Shown here one piece after another: positions 23,828-34,069 of a stretch of DNA of 64,000 nucleotides. This DNA comes from Lelliottia jeotgali (GTDB lineage Bacteria; Pseudomonadota; Gammaproteobacteria; Enterobacterales; Enterobacteriaceae): assembly GCA_002271215.1 (NCBI GenBank), contig CP018628.1, positions 1,054,001-1,118,000 of the forward strand, read 5' to 3'. The notes beneath the pieces were generated by a model that was given only the letters and a program-made list of their open reading frames with translations, was not told where the DNA came from and did not search any database. Each line of letters opens with the position of its first letter. The first letter of the stretch is position 1. The translations under genes were made by a program, and so were the position numbers.

Positions 23828-25001
23828 TTTTGAAACGATGCTGGCTGAAGTGAAAGACGATGTTTTACGCTGGCGCAGACACATTCATGCTCATCCTGAA
23901 CTCTCATTTCAGGAGCATAAAACGGCGGATTATATTGCCGACGCGCTGGCCGGTTTTGGCGGCCTGACGTTGACGCGACTGACACCCAATAGCGTAATTG
24001 CCGATTTGAAAGGGGCCTATGAAGGGCCGTGCTACGCGTTGCGGGCTGATATCGACGCGCTACCCATCCAGGAAGAAAACGACGAAGCGTTTTGCTCGAC
24101 GGTACCGGGCGTGATGCACGCCTGCGGCCATGACGCTCATGCCGCGATGTTGCTCGGCGCGGCAAAAGTGCTGACGCAGTGTCAGTCGATGCTGCACGGT
24201 TCGGTGCGCTTTATCTTCCAGCATGCGGAAGAGGTGCCGCCCGGTGGTGCTCAGGAGCTGGTGGATCTGGGCGTTCTCGACGGCGTGGAGAAAATCTTCG
24301 GGCTGCATGTGATGCCGAATTTCCCAACCGGCGAAGTGGTGCTGAAAGAGGGCGTGTTTTGCGCTTCCACGGACAACTTCGATATCACCATTGTAGGCAA
24401 AGGCGGACATGGCTCGATGCCGCATCTCTGTATCGACCCGGTGACGATCGGTGCAGAAGTGGTGATGGCCCTGCAAAACGTGGTGTCACGCCGCACCGAT
24501 CCGCTTCAGGTACCGGTACTGACCATCGCCACTTTCCAGAGCGGAGAGAGCTATAACGTGATCCCGGAGCGCGTCAAACTCGCAGGAACGCTACGAACTC
24601 ACCACGACAGTGTGCGCCAGCAGGTGCCGCAGCAGATGGAGCAGATCATCGCCGGGATCACCGCCGCGCACGGCGCACGCTTTACTCTGAGCTGGACGCG
24701 AGGCTACGCCAGTGGCAACAACCATCCCGATGCCTGTGTTATTGCACGCAAAGTGGTCAGCGATGCGCTGGGAGAGCAGGCATTACACGAGATGACTTAT
24801 CCGCTGTTTGGTGGCGAAGATTTTTCGTCATACCAGCAAAAAGTGCCCGGCTGCTTCGTGTTTATTGGCAGCGGCAATCAGCAAATTGGCGCAACTTACG
24901 GTGTACATAATCCGCGATTCCGCCTGGATGAAGCGGCGCTCCAGATCGGCGTCAAACTCCATGTCGGTTTTATTCAACATCTGCTGCTCAATCAGGCCTG
25001 A
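23814..25001 (+). CDS. M20-family amidohydrolase (hippurate hydrolase-like)
   Basis: Metallopeptidase-fold enzyme of 395 aa in the M20D group (hippuricase, IAA-amino acid hydrolase, AbgA/B relatives). Visible metal-site motifs are the [12 protein letters not shown] segment, [10 protein letters not shown] (with the catalytic/metal Glu pair), [11 protein letters not shown] and PLFGGEDFS. The central dimerisation domain begins near [10 protein letters not shown]. It should hydrolyse an N-acyl amino acid or aminoacyl amide in the cytoplasm. Two ATGs, 23814 and 23817, follow GAGGAG; 23817 has better spacing. It is coupled to the MFS gene. The true substrate cannot be read from sequence. Confidence 0.88.
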   Translation: MMAFNFETMLAEVKDDVLRWRRHIHAHPELSFQEHKTADYIADALAGFGGLTLTRLTPNSVIADLKGAYEGPCYALRADIDALPIQEENDEAFCSTVPGVMHACGHDAHAAMLLGAAKVLTQCQSMLHGSVRFIFQHAEEVPPGGAQELVDLGVLDGVEKIFGLHVMPNFPTGEVVLKEGVFCASTDNFDITIVGKGGHGSMPHLCIDPVTIGAEVVMALQNVVSRRTDPLQVPVLTIATFQSGESYNVIPERVKLAGTLRTHHDSVRQQVPQQMEQIIAGITAAHGARFTLSWTRGYASGNNHPDACVIARKVVSDALGEQALHEMTYPLFGGEDFSSYQQKVPGCFVFIGSGNQQIGATYGVHNPRFRLDEAALQIGVKLHVGFIQHLLLNQA

Positions 25002-25015
25002 TTTTACTGCCTCAA

Positions 25016-25038
25016 GACGCTGCCCTGGCAGCGTTTTT
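25016..25038 (+). terminator. Terminator of the MFS-amidohydrolase operon
   Basis: ACGCTGCC/GGCAGCGT stem (25017-25024 and 25027-25034) followed by TTTTT, 15 nt after the stop. Confidence 0.8.
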
Positions 25039-25140
25039 CCATAAACCCGGAACAATAATCCTCATATATTCACTATTACTTCCGTATATTGCGGGCAATA
25101 CTGATACCCAGATTAACCCCATTACTTTTACGGAGTCATC

Positions 25141-25959
25141 ATGGCGCGGCTTGCAGCATTTGATATGGACGGCACGCTCTTAATGCCGGATCACCGCTTA
25201 GGAGACAAAACCCTGAGTGCGCTGAAGCGGCTGCATGAGCGTGATATCACCCTGACGTTTGCCACCGGTCGCCATGTGCTTGAGATGCGCCACCTGCTGG
25301 GCAAACTGTCGATGGACGCGTTTTTGATCACCGGCAACGGGACGCGCATCCATTCCGTCGAAGGCGATGTTTTACACCGTCAGGATCTGAACCCGGAAGT
25401 CGCGGATCTGGTACTGCACAGTACCTGGGATACCCAGGCCAGCATTCATGTCTTCAACGATACTGGCTGGCTGACGGGCGAAGAGATCCCGGAACTGCTA
25501 AAAGCGCATGTCTACAGCGGCTTTCGTTACCAGCTCACCGACTTGCGCCGTATTCCTGCGCATTCGGTGACCAAGATCTGTTTCTGCGGCGATCACGACG
25601 ATCTGTGTCGTCTGCGCATTCAGCTTAATGAGGTATTAGGCGACCGTGCACATCTTACGTTCTCTGCTGTGGAGTGCCTGGAGGTGCTGCCGGTCGGGTG
25701 TAACAAAGGTTCCGCGTTGGCGGTACTGAGCGACCACCTCGGGTTAACGATGCAAGATTGTATGGCATTTGGCGATGCCATGAACGACCGCGAGATGCTC
25801 GGTAGCGTGGGTCGCGGTGTGATTATGGGAAATGCGATGCCGCAGCTGAAGGCTGAGCTGTCGCATCTCCCGGTTATCGGACATTGCCGTAACGAAGCGG
25901 TGTCCCATTTTTTGACTCATTGGCTGGATAAACCAAACCTCCCGTATTCCCCCGAATAG
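25141..25959 (+). CDS. cof: Cof, HMP-PP phosphatase (HAD superfamily)
   Basis: HAD-like phosphatase of 272 aa, the E. coli Cof length, that hydrolyses the thiamin precursor HMP-pyrophosphate and other phosphates. Motif I is FDMDGTLL (residues 8-15, nucleophile Asp9), motif II lies at FATGRH, motif III Lys is in CNKGSAL, and motif IV is [10 protein letters not shown]. The type IIB cap domain is between. Start [11 protein letters not shown] follows GGAG. It converges with cdsH across a shared terminator. Confidence 0.95.
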   Translation: MARLAAFDMDGTLLMPDHRLGDKTLSALKRLHERDITLTFATGRHVLEMRHLLGKLSMDAFLITGNGTRIHSVEGDVLHRQDLNPEVADLVLHSTWDTQASIHVFNDTGWLTGEEIPELLKAHVYSGFRYQLTDLRRIPAHSVTKICFCGDHDDLCRLRIQLNEVLGDRAHLTFSAVECLEVLPVGCNKGSALAVLSDHLGLTMQDCMAFGDAMNDREMLGSVGRGVIMGNAMPQLKAELSHLPVIGHCRNEAVSHFLTHWLDKPNLPYSPE

Positions 25960-25973
25960 TGAGACCCTTCCAG

Positions 25974-26012
25974 CAAGCCAGACGTCGATGTTTATCGGTC
26001 TGGCTTTTTTTA
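25974..26012. terminator. Terminator between cof and cdsH
   Basis: AAGCCAGAC (25975-25983) pairs with GTCTGGCTT (25998-26006), followed by a T run. It serves cof and overlaps the cdsH stop codon. Confidence 0.85.
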
Positions 26013-27056
26013 TTTTGTCATCTGTGCAATCTGCGCTTTCCACGGCTCAATCTCGCCAATATTGGCTTTGACCCATTCCGCGTTGTAGTAGGTATCGAGA
26101 TAACGCTCGCCGCTGTCACACAGCAACGTGACGATAGAACCGCACCGGCCCTCTTCGCGCATCCGCACCGCCAGCTGTAACGCACCCCACATATTGGTGC
26201 CCGTTGATGCGCCCACTTTGCGGCCCAGCTGCGTTTCCAGCCAGTGTGCCGTGGCGACGCTGGCCGCATCTGGCACGCGCAGCATCTCATCGACCACATC
26301 AGGAATGAAGGACGGCTCCACGCGCGGGCGCCCGATACCTTCGATTTTGCTGCCCACCGGGCTGCGCAGGCTGGCGTCACGGTTTTGCCAGTAGTCGAGG
26401 AATACCGAGTTCTGCGGGTCCACCACCATCAGTTTTGTGTCATAACCCTGACAACGAATGTAGCGGCCAATGGTGGCTGACGTTCCGCCAGTTCCCGCGC
26501 TCATGACGATGTACGACGGCTCCGGGTGAGGTTCGTTGTTCATCTGACGGAAAATACTGTCGGCGATATTATTATTCCCGCGCCAGTCGGTCGCGCGTTC
26601 GGCGAAGGTAAACTGGTCCATGTAATGGCCGTTCAGCTCGCGGGCGAGCATTTCTGAGGCGGCGTAGATTTCGCAGGCGCTTTCGACAAAATGACAGCGT
26701 CCGCCGTAAAATTCGATCTGCTCAATTTTGCGTTTGGCGGTGCAGGAAGGCATCACAGCGATAAACGGCAGGCCAAGCAGACGGGCGAAATAAGCCTCGG
26801 ACACGGCGGTTGAACCGGACGAGGATTCAATAATGGTGGTGCCTTCTTTGATCCAGCCGTTGCATAACCCGTACAGGAACAGGGAGCGCGCCAGACGGTG
26901 CTTCAGGCTGCCGGTCGGATGGGTGCTTTCATCTTTCAGGTACAGCTGAATGCCGGGAAAACCCGGCAAAGCCAGGCGGATGAGGTGCGTGTCCGCCGAG
27001 CGCTGATAGTCGGCATTAATTTCGCTGATCGCGTGTTTGACCCAGGTGCTATTCAT
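26010..27056 (-). CDS. cdsH: L-cysteine desulfhydrase CdsH (PLP-dependent)
   Basis: Fold-type II PLP enzyme of 348 aa in the cysteine synthase / cystathionine beta-synthase family. The Schiff-base lysine is Lys52 in [12 protein letters not shown]. The phosphate-binding loop is [12 protein letters not shown] at about 186-197. Its position, divergent from decR (ybaO), matches Salmonella STM0458/CdsH and the cysteine-inducible desulfidase of Pantoea. These degrade L-cysteine to pyruvate, ammonia and H2S and are controlled by the YbaO-type regulator. The gene is absent here in E. coli K-12. A cysteine synthase role is less likely given the context. Confidence 0.85.
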   Translation of the reverse strand: MNSTWVKHAISEINADYQRSADTHLIRLALPGFPGIQLYLKDESTHPTGSLKHRLARSLFLYGLCNGWIKEGTTIIESSSGSTAVSEAYFARLLGLPFIAVMPSCTAKRKIEQIEFYGGRCHFVESACEIYAASEMLARELNGHYMDQFTFAERATDWRGNNNIADSIFRQMNNEPHPEPSYIVMSAGTGGTSATIGRYIRCQGYDTKLMVVDPQNSVFLDYWQNRDASLRSPVGSKIEGIGRPRVEPSFIPDVVDEMLRVPDAASVATAHWLETQLGRKVGASTGTNMWGALQLAVRMREEGRCGSIVTLLCDSGERYLDTYYNAEWVKANIGEIEPWKAQIAQMTK

Positions 27057-27144
27057 CGTGTCTGTCCGTTTGTCATTTTGTGCCCAGCATAGCGAAAAGC
27101 ACAGAAAAAATTGTTGCTATCTGGCCTTTAAAATAGAATGTCAG

Positions 27145-27159
27145 GAGAAAATTATTCTC
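27145..27159. promoter_or_regulatory. Dyad upstream of decR
   Basis: GAGAA-N5-TTCTC, 12 nt before the decR start and 89 nt from the cdsH start. It is the right size for an Lrp-type half-site pair and is a candidate DecR operator. Confidence 0.4.
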
Positions 27160-27171
27160 TGTGAGGTGGGT

Positions 27172-27630
27172 ATGTTAGATAAAATTGACCGTAAGCTGCT
27201 CTCCCTGCTGCAAAAGGACTGCACCCTCTCTTTGCAGGCGCTCGCTGATGCCGTTAATCTGACCACCACACCCTGCTGGAAACGCCTCAAAAGACTCGAA
27301 GACGACGGCGTTTTACTCGGGCGCGTGGCGCTACTGGATCCCGAAAAACTGGGGCTTGGACTGACCGCCTTTGTTCTGATAAAAACGCAGCACCACAGCA
27401 GCGACTGGTACTGCCGGTTTGTCACCGAGGTTTCCGATATGCCCGAAGTGCTCGGCTTCTGGCGCATGGCAGGCGAATACGACTATCTGATGCGCGTCCA
27501 GGTGGCGGACATGAAACGCTACGACGACTTCTACAAGCGGCTGGTGAACAGCGTTCCCGGCTTGTCAGATGTGACCTCAAGCTTCGCCATGGAACAGATT
27601 AAATACACCACAGCGTTACCCATTGAATAA
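27172..27630 (+). CDS. decR: DecR/CyuR, Lrp-family cysteine-responsive regulator
   Basis: Lrp/AsnC-family regulator of 152 aa, formerly YbaO. The N-terminal helix-turn-helix (about 5-50, [30 protein letters not shown]) is followed by the RAM ligand domain. In relatives it activates cysteine detoxification genes when cysteine is high. The ATG at 27172 follows GAGGTGGG and gives the conserved [10 protein letters not shown] start; a longer in-frame form has no support. It is divergent from cdsH and lies 30 bp before mdlA. Confidence 0.95.
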   Translation: MLDKIDRKLLSLLQKDCTLSLQALADAVNLTTTPCWKRLKRLEDDGVLLGRVALLDPEKLGLGLTAFVLIKTQHHSSDWYCRFVTEVSDMPEVLGFWRMAGEYDYLMRVQVADMKRYDDFYKRLVNSVPGLSDVTSSFAMEQIKYTTALPIE

Positions 27631-27660
27631 CTCAGAACAATACCTTCAGGAATTGACCGC

Positions 27661-29433
27661 GTGCGATTATTTGCTCAACTAAGCTGGTACTTTCGCCGGG
27701 AGTGGCGACGCTATCTCGGCGCCGTGGCCCTGCTTATTATCATTGCCATTCTCCAGTTGATCCCGCCGAAAGTGGTGGGCTATGTGGTGGACGGCGTCAC
27801 GGAACAACATTACACCACCGCACGGGTGATGATGTGGGTAGGCACGCTGGTCCTGACCGCGGTGATTGTTTACCTGCTGCGCTACGTCTGGCGCGTGCTG
27901 CTGTTTGGAGCGTCCTATCAACTCGCCGTCGAACTACGCGAAGATTTTTACCGCCAGCTCAGCCGCCAGCATCCTGAATTCTACCTGCGCCACCGCACGG
28001 GCGATCTGATTGCGCGTGCCACCAACGACGTGGATCGCGTGGTGTTTGCCGCCGGGGAAGGGGTGCTTACGCTGGTCGATTCACTGGTGATGGGCTGCGC
28101 GGTACTGATCGTGATGTCGACGCAGATCAGTTGGCAGCTTACGCTCCTGGCGCTACTGCCGATGCCGCTCATGGCGCTGGCGATCAACCGTTTCGGTGAG
28201 CAACTGCACGAGCGCTTCAAACTGGCGCAGGCGGCATTCTCCTCTCTGAACGACAGAACCCAGGAGAGCATGACCAGTATTCGGATGATCAAAGCCTTTG
28301 GCCTGGAAGATCGCCAGTCGGCCCAGTTTGCCGCCGACGCCGCCGATACGGGGGCGAAAAACCTGCGCGTGGCGCGTATTGATGCGCGTTTTGACCCGAC
28401 GATTTATATCGCTATTGGCACTGCCAACCTGTTGGCCATTGGCGGCGGCAGCTGGATGGTGGTCAACGGTTCCATGACGCTCGGCCAGTTGACCAGTTTT
28501 GCTATGTACCTCGGACTGATGATTTGGCCGATGCTGGCCCTGGCCTGGATGTTTAACATCGTCGAGCGCGGCAGTGCTGCGTACAGCCGTATTCGCGCAA
28601 TGCTGGCCGAAGCGCCGGTGGTCAACGATGGGACAGAAACGGTGCCGGAAGGACGCGGTGTGCTGAAGGTGGCCATTGCTGAATTCTCCTATCCACAAAC
28701 TGAACGCCCGACGCTCGAAAACGTCAACTTTGAGCTGCGTCCAGGTCAGATGCTCGGTATTTGTGGCCCGACAGGCGCGGGCAAAAGCACCATTCTGTCG
28801 CTGATTCAGCGTCATTTTGATGTCACCAAAGGCGACATCCGTTTTCATGATATTCCGCTGACCCGCTTACAGCTTGATGCCTGGCGCAGCCGCCTGGCCG
28901 TCGTCAGCCAGACGCCGTTTTTGTTCTCCGATACGATCGCCAATAACATCGCGCTGGGCCATCCGACAGCCACGCAGGAAGAGATCGAGCATGTGGCGCG
29001 TCTGGCCAGCGTTCATGACGATATTCTGCGTCTGCCGCAGGGCTACGCCACCGAAGTGGGCGAGCGCGGGGTGATGCTCTCGGGCGGGCAGAAACAGCGT
29101 ATTTCGATTGCGCGTGCACTGCTGCTGAATGCCGAAATCCTGATCCTCGACGATGCGCTCTCTGCCGTCGACGGGCGCACAGAGCATCAGATTCTGCACA
29201 ATCTGCGTCAGTGGGGCGAGGGGCGCACGGTCATTATCAGCGCTCATCGTCTGTCGGCGTTGACGGAAGCCAATGAAATCTTGGTGATGCAGCACGGGCA
29301 TGTTGCTCAGCGCGGGCATCACGAAAATCTGGCGGAACAGTCGGGGTGGTATCGCGACATGTATCGCTATCAACAGCTGGAGGCGGCACTGGATGACGCG
29401 CCAGGCCTGAACGAGGAGGCCACTCATGCGTAA
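27661..29433 (+). CDS. mdlA: MdlA, ABC exporter half-transporter
   Basis: Half-size ABC exporter of 590 aa with six N-terminal transmembrane helices (1-310) and a C-terminal nucleotide-binding domain. Walker A is GPTGAGKST (about 368), signature LSGGQKQR (about 473). Walker B reads [11 protein letters not shown], so the usual catalytic Glu is Asp. It should pair with MdlB in a heterodimeric multidrug-type exporter of the inner membrane. It begins with GTG at 27661 and overlaps mdlB by 8 bp. The natural substrate is unknown. Confidence 0.96.
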   Translation: MRLFAQLSWYFRREWRRYLGAVALLIIIAILQLIPPKVVGYVVDGVTEQHYTTARVMMWVGTLVLTAVIVYLLRYVWRVLLFGASYQLAVELREDFYRQLSRQHPEFYLRHRTGDLIARATNDVDRVVFAAGEGVLTLVDSLVMGCAVLIVMSTQISWQLTLLALLPMPLMALAINRFGEQLHERFKLAQAAFSSLNDRTQESMTSIRMIKAFGLEDRQSAQFAADAADTGAKNLRVARIDARFDPTIYIAIGTANLLAIGGGSWMVVNGSMTLGQLTSFAMYLGLMIWPMLALAWMFNIVERGSAAYSRIRAMLAEAPVVNDGTETVPEGRGVLKVAIAEFSYPQTERPTLENVNFELRPGQMLGICGPTGAGKSTILSLIQRHFDVTKGDIRFHDIPLTRLQLDAWRSRLAVVSQTPFLFSDTIANNIALGHPTATQEEIEHVARLASVHDDILRLPQGYATEVGERGVMLSGGQKQRISIARALLLNAEILILDDALSAVDGRTEHQILHNLRQWGEGRTVIISAHRLSALTEANEILVMQHGHVAQRGHHENLAEQSGWYRDMYRYQQLEAALDDAPGLNEEATHA

Positions 29434-31207
29434 GTTTACTCAGCTGTGGCCGACGCTGAAACGCCTGCTGGCCTATGGTTCGCCGTGGCGAAAACCGCTC
29501 TCTATTGCGGTCGTGATGCTGTGGGTGGCGGCGATTGCGGAAGTGAGCGGCCCGCTGCTGATCAGCTATTTTATCGACAACATGGTCGCTAAAAGCTATC
29601 TGCCGCTGGGGCTGGTTGCCGGATTGGGGGCTGCCTATATCGGATTGCAGCTGTTGGCAGCCTCTCTGCACTACGCGCAGTCGCTACTGTTTAATCAGGC
29701 GGCGGTCGGCGTGGTGCAGCAGTTACGTACCGATGTGATGGATGCGGCGCTGCGACAGCCGCTCAGCGAGTTTGATACCCAGCCGGTCGGCCAGGTGATT
29801 TCCCGTGTGACTAACGATACTGAAGTGATCCGCGACCTGTACGTGACCGTTGTCGCTACGGTGCTGCGCAGTGCCGCGCTGGTCGGCGCGATGCTGGTGG
29901 CGATGTTCAGTCTCGACTGGCGCATGGCGCTGGTGGCAATCACTATTTTCCCGGCGGTGATGATCGTGATGATCATTTATCAGCGCTACAGCACGCCGAT
30001 TGTGCGCCGGGTGCGCGCCTATCTGGCGGATATCAACGACGGCTTTAATGAAGTCATCAACGGCATGAGCGTCATCCAGCAGTTCCGCCAGCAGGCGCGT
30101 TTTGGCGAACGCATGGGCGAGGCAAGTCGGTCGCACTATATGGCGCGTATGCAAACTCTGCGTCTGGACGGATTCCTGCTGCGCCCGCTGTTGAGCCTGT
30201 TTTCAGCGCTGGTGCTGTGTGGTCTGCTGATGCTGTTTGGTTTCGGTTCTGGCGGCACGATGGAAGTGGGCGTACTGTACGCGTTTATCAGCTACCTCGG
30301 GCGTCTTAACGAGCCGTTGATCGAACTTACGACCCAGCAATCGATGCTGCAACAGGCGGTGGTCGCCGGTGAGCGCGTCTTCGAACTTATGGACAGGCCG
30401 CGACAGACCTACGGCGACGACGAGCGTGAACTGCAAAGCGGGGCGATTGCGATCGATAACGTCTCCTTTGCCTATCGCGAAGATCGTCTGGTGCTGCAGG
30501 ATATTAATCTTGATATCCCGTCGCGCAGTTTTGTCGCGCTGGTGGGGCATACGGGCAGCGGGAAAAGTACGCTCGCCAGCCTGCTGATGGGCTATTACCC
30601 GCTGACGAAAGGCGAAATTCGTCTTGATGGTCGCCCGCTTTCCACGCTGAGCCACGGCGCGCTGCGTAAAGGGATTGCAATGGTGCAGCAAGATCCGGTT
30701 GTGATGGCCGACTCCTTCTTTGCCAACGTCGCGCTGGGCCGCCCGTTCAGTGAAGAACAGGTCTGGGCGGTGCTGGAGAAAGTCCAGCTTGCGGAACTGG
30801 CGCGTGAAATGAGCGACGGGATTTACACCAAACTCGGTGAGCAGGGGAATAATCTCTCGGTTGGGCAGAAGCAACTGCTGGCGCTGGCACGGGTGCTTAT
30901 CGAAACGCCGCAGGTGCTGATCCTCGATGAAGCGACCGCCAGCATTGACTCCGGCACGGAACAAGCCATCCAGCAAGCGCTGGCCGAAGTGCGCGAGCAC
31001 ACGACGCTGGTGGTGATTGCGCATCGTCTCTCGACGATTGTTGAGGCCGATACCATTCTGGTCCTGCATCGCGGGCAGGCCGTTGAACGCGGCACTCACC
31101 GTGAGCTGCTGGAAGCAAAAGGGCGCTACTGGCAAATGTATCAGCTGCAGCTGGCGGGTGAAGAGCTTGCCGCCAGCACGCGCGAAGAGGAGTCCCTTAG
31201 CGCCTGA
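29426..31207 (+). CDS. mdlB: MdlB, ABC exporter half-transporter
   Basis: Partner of MdlA, 593 aa, with the same membrane-domain plus ATPase layout. Walker A is GHTGSGKST (about 373) and Walker [12 protein letters not shown] has the catalytic Glu. The ABC signature is altered to LSVGQKQ, with Val in place of Gly. Combined with the Asp in MdlA Walker B, one composite ATP site of the heterodimer is degenerate and the other is consensus, as in other asymmetric exporters. The same change is seen in E. coli MdlB. A terminator follows at 31260. Confidence 0.96.
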   Translation: MRKFTQLWPTLKRLLAYGSPWRKPLSIAVVMLWVAAIAEVSGPLLISYFIDNMVAKSYLPLGLVAGLGAAYIGLQLLAASLHYAQSLLFNQAAVGVVQQLRTDVMDAALRQPLSEFDTQPVGQVISRVTNDTEVIRDLYVTVVATVLRSAALVGAMLVAMFSLDWRMALVAITIFPAVMIVMIIYQRYSTPIVRRVRAYLADINDGFNEVINGMSVIQQFRQQARFGERMGEASRSHYMARMQTLRLDGFLLRPLLSLFSALVLCGLLMLFGFGSGGTMEVGVLYAFISYLGRLNEPLIELTTQQSMLQQAVVAGERVFELMDRPRQTYGDDERELQSGAIAIDNVSFAYREDRLVLQDINLDIPSRSFVALVGHTGSGKSTLASLLMGYYPLTKGEIRLDGRPLSTLSHGALRKGIAMVQQDPVVMADSFFANVALGRPFSEEQVWAVLEKVQLAELAREMSDGIYTKLGEQGNNLSVGQKQLLALARVLIETPQVLILDEATASIDSGTEQAIQQALAEVREHTTLVVIAHRLSTIVEADTILVLHRGQAVERGTHRELLEAKGRYWQMYQLQLAGEELAASTREEESLSA

Positions 31208-31259
31208 TGCACCAAAAATAAGCACCGTGCTAACAGGGATTTCTGTTGGTGCAAAAATG

Positions 31260-31294
31260 AAACGCACCCTGCACTGTCATGGTGCGTTTTTTTT
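31260..31294 (+). terminator. mdlB terminator
   Basis: Nine-bp stem AAACGCACC/GGTGCGTTT (31260-31268 and 31281-31289) followed by further T residues. The right arm is shared with an NtrC-type site. Confidence 0.85.
31270..31286. promoter_or_regulatory. NtrC-binding site upstream of glnK
   Basis: TGCACTGTCATGGTGCG fits the NtrC consensus TGCAC-N7-GTGCA with one end mismatch. Its centre is about 108 bp before the expected glnK start, a typical enhancer distance. Half-sites TGCACCA (31208-31214) and TTGGTGCA (31246-31253) lie upstream. Confidence 0.6.
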
Positions 31295-31358
31295 ATCCAT
31301 TTCTTCTCAATCGCCATTTTTTGCCTTTCCCGCCTGATTTCTTCGCGTTTTCAAACTC

Positions 31359-31374
31359 TGGCACACCGCTTGCA
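31359..31374 (+). promoter_or_regulatory. Sigma-54 promoter of glnK-amtB
   Basis: TGGCAC-N5-TTGCA is an exact match to the -24/-12 consensus, 55 nt before the glnK start. It predicts induction under nitrogen limitation by phosphorylated NtrC. Confidence 0.88.
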
Positions 31375-31428
31375 ATAACTCATGTGTAAACGCTGAGGCC
31401 ATTATCGAATTCTGACGGGAGAGGAACT

Positions 31429-31767
31429 ATGAAGCTGGTTACGGTTGTCATCAAACCATTCAAACTGGAAGACGTGCGTGAAGCGCTCTCTTCAATGGGG
31501 ATTCAGGGACTGACGGTTACCGAAGTGAAAGGCTTTGGGCGTCAGAAAGGCCACGCGGAGCTTTATCGTGGCGCCGAATACAGCGTCAACTTCCTGCCTA
31601 AGGTGAAGATTGATGTGGCTATTGCAGACGACCAACTCGACGAAGTGATCGACGTCGTGAGCAAAGCGGCTTACACCGGAAAAATTGGCGACGGCAAAAT
31701 TTTCGTTGCCGAATTGCAGCGCGTTATTCGCATCCGTACGGGCGAATCTGACGAAGCGGCACTGTAA
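31429..31767 (+). CDS. glnK: GlnK, PII nitrogen signal protein
   Basis: Trimeric PII protein of 112 aa that blocks AmtB when nitrogen is sufficient and modulates NtrB and the adenylyltransferase. The T-loop contains the uridylylation site Tyr51 in RGAEYSVNFLPK. The B-loop TGKIGDGKIFV and the N-terminal PII signature region are conserved. It is co-transcribed with amtB, 35 bp downstream, from the sigma-54 promoter. Confidence 0.97.
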   Translation: MKLVTVVIKPFKLEDVREALSSMGIQGLTVTEVKGFGRQKGHAELYRGAEYSVNFLPKVKIDVAIADDQLDEVIDVVSKAAYTGKIGDGKIFVAELQRVIRIRTGESDEAAL

Positions 31768-31802
31768 GTAACTCCTGGCACACAGTGATAGGGATCGAGA
31801 AA

Positions 31803-33089
31803 ATGAACAAATTAACAATCAAAACAGCTCTGGGGTCTCTGGCACTGCTGCCGGGCCTGGTGATGGCGGCTCCTGCGGTAGCCGACAAGGCAGATAACGC
31901 CTTCATGATGATCTGCACCGCGCTGGTGCTGTTCATGACAATTCCGGGCATCGCGCTGTTTTACGGCGGTCTGATTCGCGGTAAAAACGTGTTGTCCATG
32001 CTGACGCAGGTCGCGGTGACATTCGCACTGGTGTGCGTTCTGTGGGTGGTATACGGCTACTCGCTGGCCTTCGGTGAAGGTAACGCCTTCTTCGGTAACT
32101 TTAACTGGGTCATGCTCAAAAATATTCAGCTGACCGCCTTGATGGGCAGCTTCTATCAGTACATCCACGTTGCGTTCCAGGGCTCGTTCGCCTGTATCAC
32201 CGTCGGCCTGATTGTCGGTGCGCTGGCGGAACGTATTCGCTTCTCCGCCGTACTGATCTTCGTGGTGGTGTGGTTGACGCTCTCCTATGTGCCGATTGCG
32301 CATATGGTCTGGGGCGGCGGTTTGCTGGCATCTCATGGTGCGCTGGACTTCGCGGGCGGTACCGTGGTGCACATTAACGCCGCTGTTGCCGGGCTGGTTG
32401 GGGCATACCTGATTGGCAAACGCGTGGGCTTCGGTAAAGAAGCATTCAAACCACACAACCTGCCGATGGTCTTCACCGGCACGGCAATCCTGTACTTCGG
32501 CTGGTTCGGCTTCAACGCCGGTTCCGCCAGTGCCGCTAACGAAATCGCAGCCCTGGCGTTTGTGAACACCGTCGTCGCTACCGCGGGTGCGATTCTGTCG
32601 TGGGTGTTTGGCGAGTGGGTCGTTCGTGGCAAACCGTCCCTGCTGGGTGCCTGTTCCGGTGCGATTGCGGGCCTGGTTGGCATCACCCCAGCGTGTGGTT
32701 ATGTCGGTGTGGGCGGTGCGCTGCTGATTGGTCTGGTCTCTGGTCTGGCGGGTCTGTGGGGTGTGACGGCGCTGAAACGTATTCTGCGCGTTGATGACCC
32801 TTGCGATGTGTTCGGTGTACACGGCGTGTGCGGTATCGTTGGCTGCATCATGACCGGTATCTTTGCGGCTACCTCGCTGGGCGGTGTGGGCTACGCAGAA
32901 GGCGTGACTATGGGCCATCAGCTGCTGGTTCAGCTGGAAAGTATCGGCCTCACCATCGTCTGGTCGGGTGTGGTGGCCTTTATCGGCTATAAACTGGCGG
33001 ACATGACTGTTGGTCTGCGCGTACCGGAAGAGCAGGAGCGCGAAGGCCTGGACGTGAACAGCCACGGCGAGAATGCGTATAACGCCTGA
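31803..33089 (+). CDS. amtB: AmtB, ammonium channel/transporter
   Basis: Trimeric ammonium transporter of the inner membrane, 428 aa as in E. coli. A cleaved signal peptide (about 22 residues, ending LVMAAPA) is followed by eleven transmembrane helices. The pore histidines lie in PIAHMVWGGG and FGVHGVCG. The ATG at 31803 gives MNKLTIKTALGS, the E. coli-like start. GlnK T-loops plug the cytoplasmic face. A terminator follows at 33115. Confidence 0.97.
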   Translation: MNKLTIKTALGSLALLPGLVMAAPAVADKADNAFMMICTALVLFMTIPGIALFYGGLIRGKNVLSMLTQVAVTFALVCVLWVVYGYSLAFGEGNAFFGNFNWVMLKNIQLTALMGSFYQYIHVAFQGSFACITVGLIVGALAERIRFSAVLIFVVVWLTLSYVPIAHMVWGGGLLASHGALDFAGGTVVHINAAVAGLVGAYLIGKRVGFGKEAFKPHNLPMVFTGTAILYFGWFGFNAGSASAANEIAALAFVNTVVATAGAILSWVFGEWVVRGKPSLLGACSGAIAGLVGITPACGYVGVGGALLIGLVSGLAGLWGVTALKRILRVDDPCDVFGVHGVCGIVGCIMTGIFAATSLGGVGYAEGVTMGHQLLVQLESIGLTIVWSGVVAFIGYKLADMTVGLRVPEEQEREGLDVNSHGENAYNA

Positions 33090-33114
33090 TTAAATTGAGT
33101 ATTTGCTGTAGCAA

Positions 33115-33145
33115 AAAGCCTCCCAATGGGAGGCTTTGTTTTTCT
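33115..33145 (+). terminator. amtB terminator
   Basis: Ten-bp stem AAAGCCTCCC/GGGAGGCTTT with a 3-nt loop, then GTTTTT. Confidence 0.9.
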
Positions 33146-33179
33146 CCCTCTCCCTGTGGGAGAGGGTTGGGGTGAGGGC
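33146..33179. repeat. Short hairpin repeat (REP-like), copy 1
   Basis: CCCTCTCCC TGT GGGAGAGGG followed by TTGGGGTGAGGG. The same unit occurs at 62491-62525, and a degenerate hairpin is at 34980-35003. This is a common extragenic repeat in enterobacteria. Confidence 0.7.
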
Positions 33180-33208
33180 ACCAGACCGCACGAACTCGAC
33201 CGCACAAA

Positions 33209-34069
33209 TCACCCCCGATTGCGCATCACCCCTTCCTGCACAGTCGACGCCACCAGTACGCCATCCTGAGTATAAAACTCGCCACGCACAAACCCGCGTG
33301 CGCTCGACGCTGAGGTGCTTTCAACGCTGTACAGCAGCCACTCGTTCATATCGAACGGGCGGTGGAACCACATGGAATGGTCAATGGTCGCGACCTGCAT
33401 CCCTTTTTCGAGGAACCCCACACCGTGCGGCTGCAGTGCCACCGGCAGGAAGTTGAAATCAGACGCATAGCCCAGCAGATACTGATGAACACGAAGATCT
33501 TGCGGCATCGTGCCGTTAGCACGCATCCACACCTGGCGTTTTGGCTCGGCGACGTGGCCCTTCATCGGGTTATGGAACTCGACCGGGCGGATCTCCAGCG
33601 GTTTATCGCAGAGGAATTTATCTTTCACCTGCGGCGGCAACAGATGCGCCAGCGCGCGGGCGATATCCGTTTCGGATTTCAGCTCGTCAGGTGCCGGTGC
33701 GGGCGGCATCGTTTTTTGATGCTCATACCCGGTTTCCGGGGCCTGGAACGAAGCCGTCATATAAAAAATCGGCTTGCCGTTCTGAATGGCCGCGACGCGA
33801 CGAGCGCTAAAACTGTTGCCATCGCGTAGCACTTCGACGTCATAGATAATCGGTTTCGCGCTGTCGCCAGGACGCAAAAAATAGCTGTGAAACGAATGCA
33901 CCAGACGGTCTGCGGGCACGGTCTCTTTGGCGGCATACAGCGCCTGGCCGACCACCTGACCGCCGAAAACCTGGCGCAGGCCGAGGTCTTCACTCTGTCC
34001 GCGAAAGAGTCCTTCTTCAATTTTTTCCAGATTCAGTAATGTCAGCAGATTGTTCAGCGCTTGACTCAT
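33209..34069 (-). CDS. tesB: TesB, acyl-CoA thioesterase II
   Basis: Double hot-dog thioesterase of 286 aa, the same as E. coli, that hydrolyses a broad range of acyl-CoAs in the cytosol. The catalytic residues fall at their known positions: Asp204 (YASDFNFL), Thr228 ([13 protein letters not shown]) and Gln278 (STVQEGVMR). The ATG at 34069 gives the conserved [12 protein letters not shown]; a longer in-frame version adds 26 unrelated residues. It converges with amtB. Confidence 0.97.
   Translation of the reverse strand: MSQALNNLLTLLNLEKIEEGLFRGQSEDLGLRQVFGGQVVGQALYAAKETVPADRLVHSFHSYFLRPGDSAKPIIYDVEVLRDGNSFSARRVAAIQNGKPIFYMTASFQAPETGYEHQKTMPPAPAPDELKSETDIARALAHLLPPQVKDKFLCDKPLEIRPVEFHNPMKGHVAEPKRQVWMRANGTMPQDLRVHQYLLGYASDFNFLPVALQPHGVGFLEKGMQVATIDHSMWFHRPFDMNEWLLYSVESTSASSARGFVRGEFYTQDGVLVASTVQEGVMRNRG

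Noticed and set aside
30203..31267. 354-aa open frame antisense to mdlB
   Set aside because: Shadow of the ABC exporter gene; no recognisable domain.
31812..33065. 417-aa open frame antisense to amtB
   Set aside because: Composition is the mirror of a membrane protein gene; the sense frame is AmtB.
33115..33180. CRISPR-like or tandem repeat near amtB
   Set aside because: A terminator followed by one dispersed hairpin unit; no regular spacers anywhere in the window.
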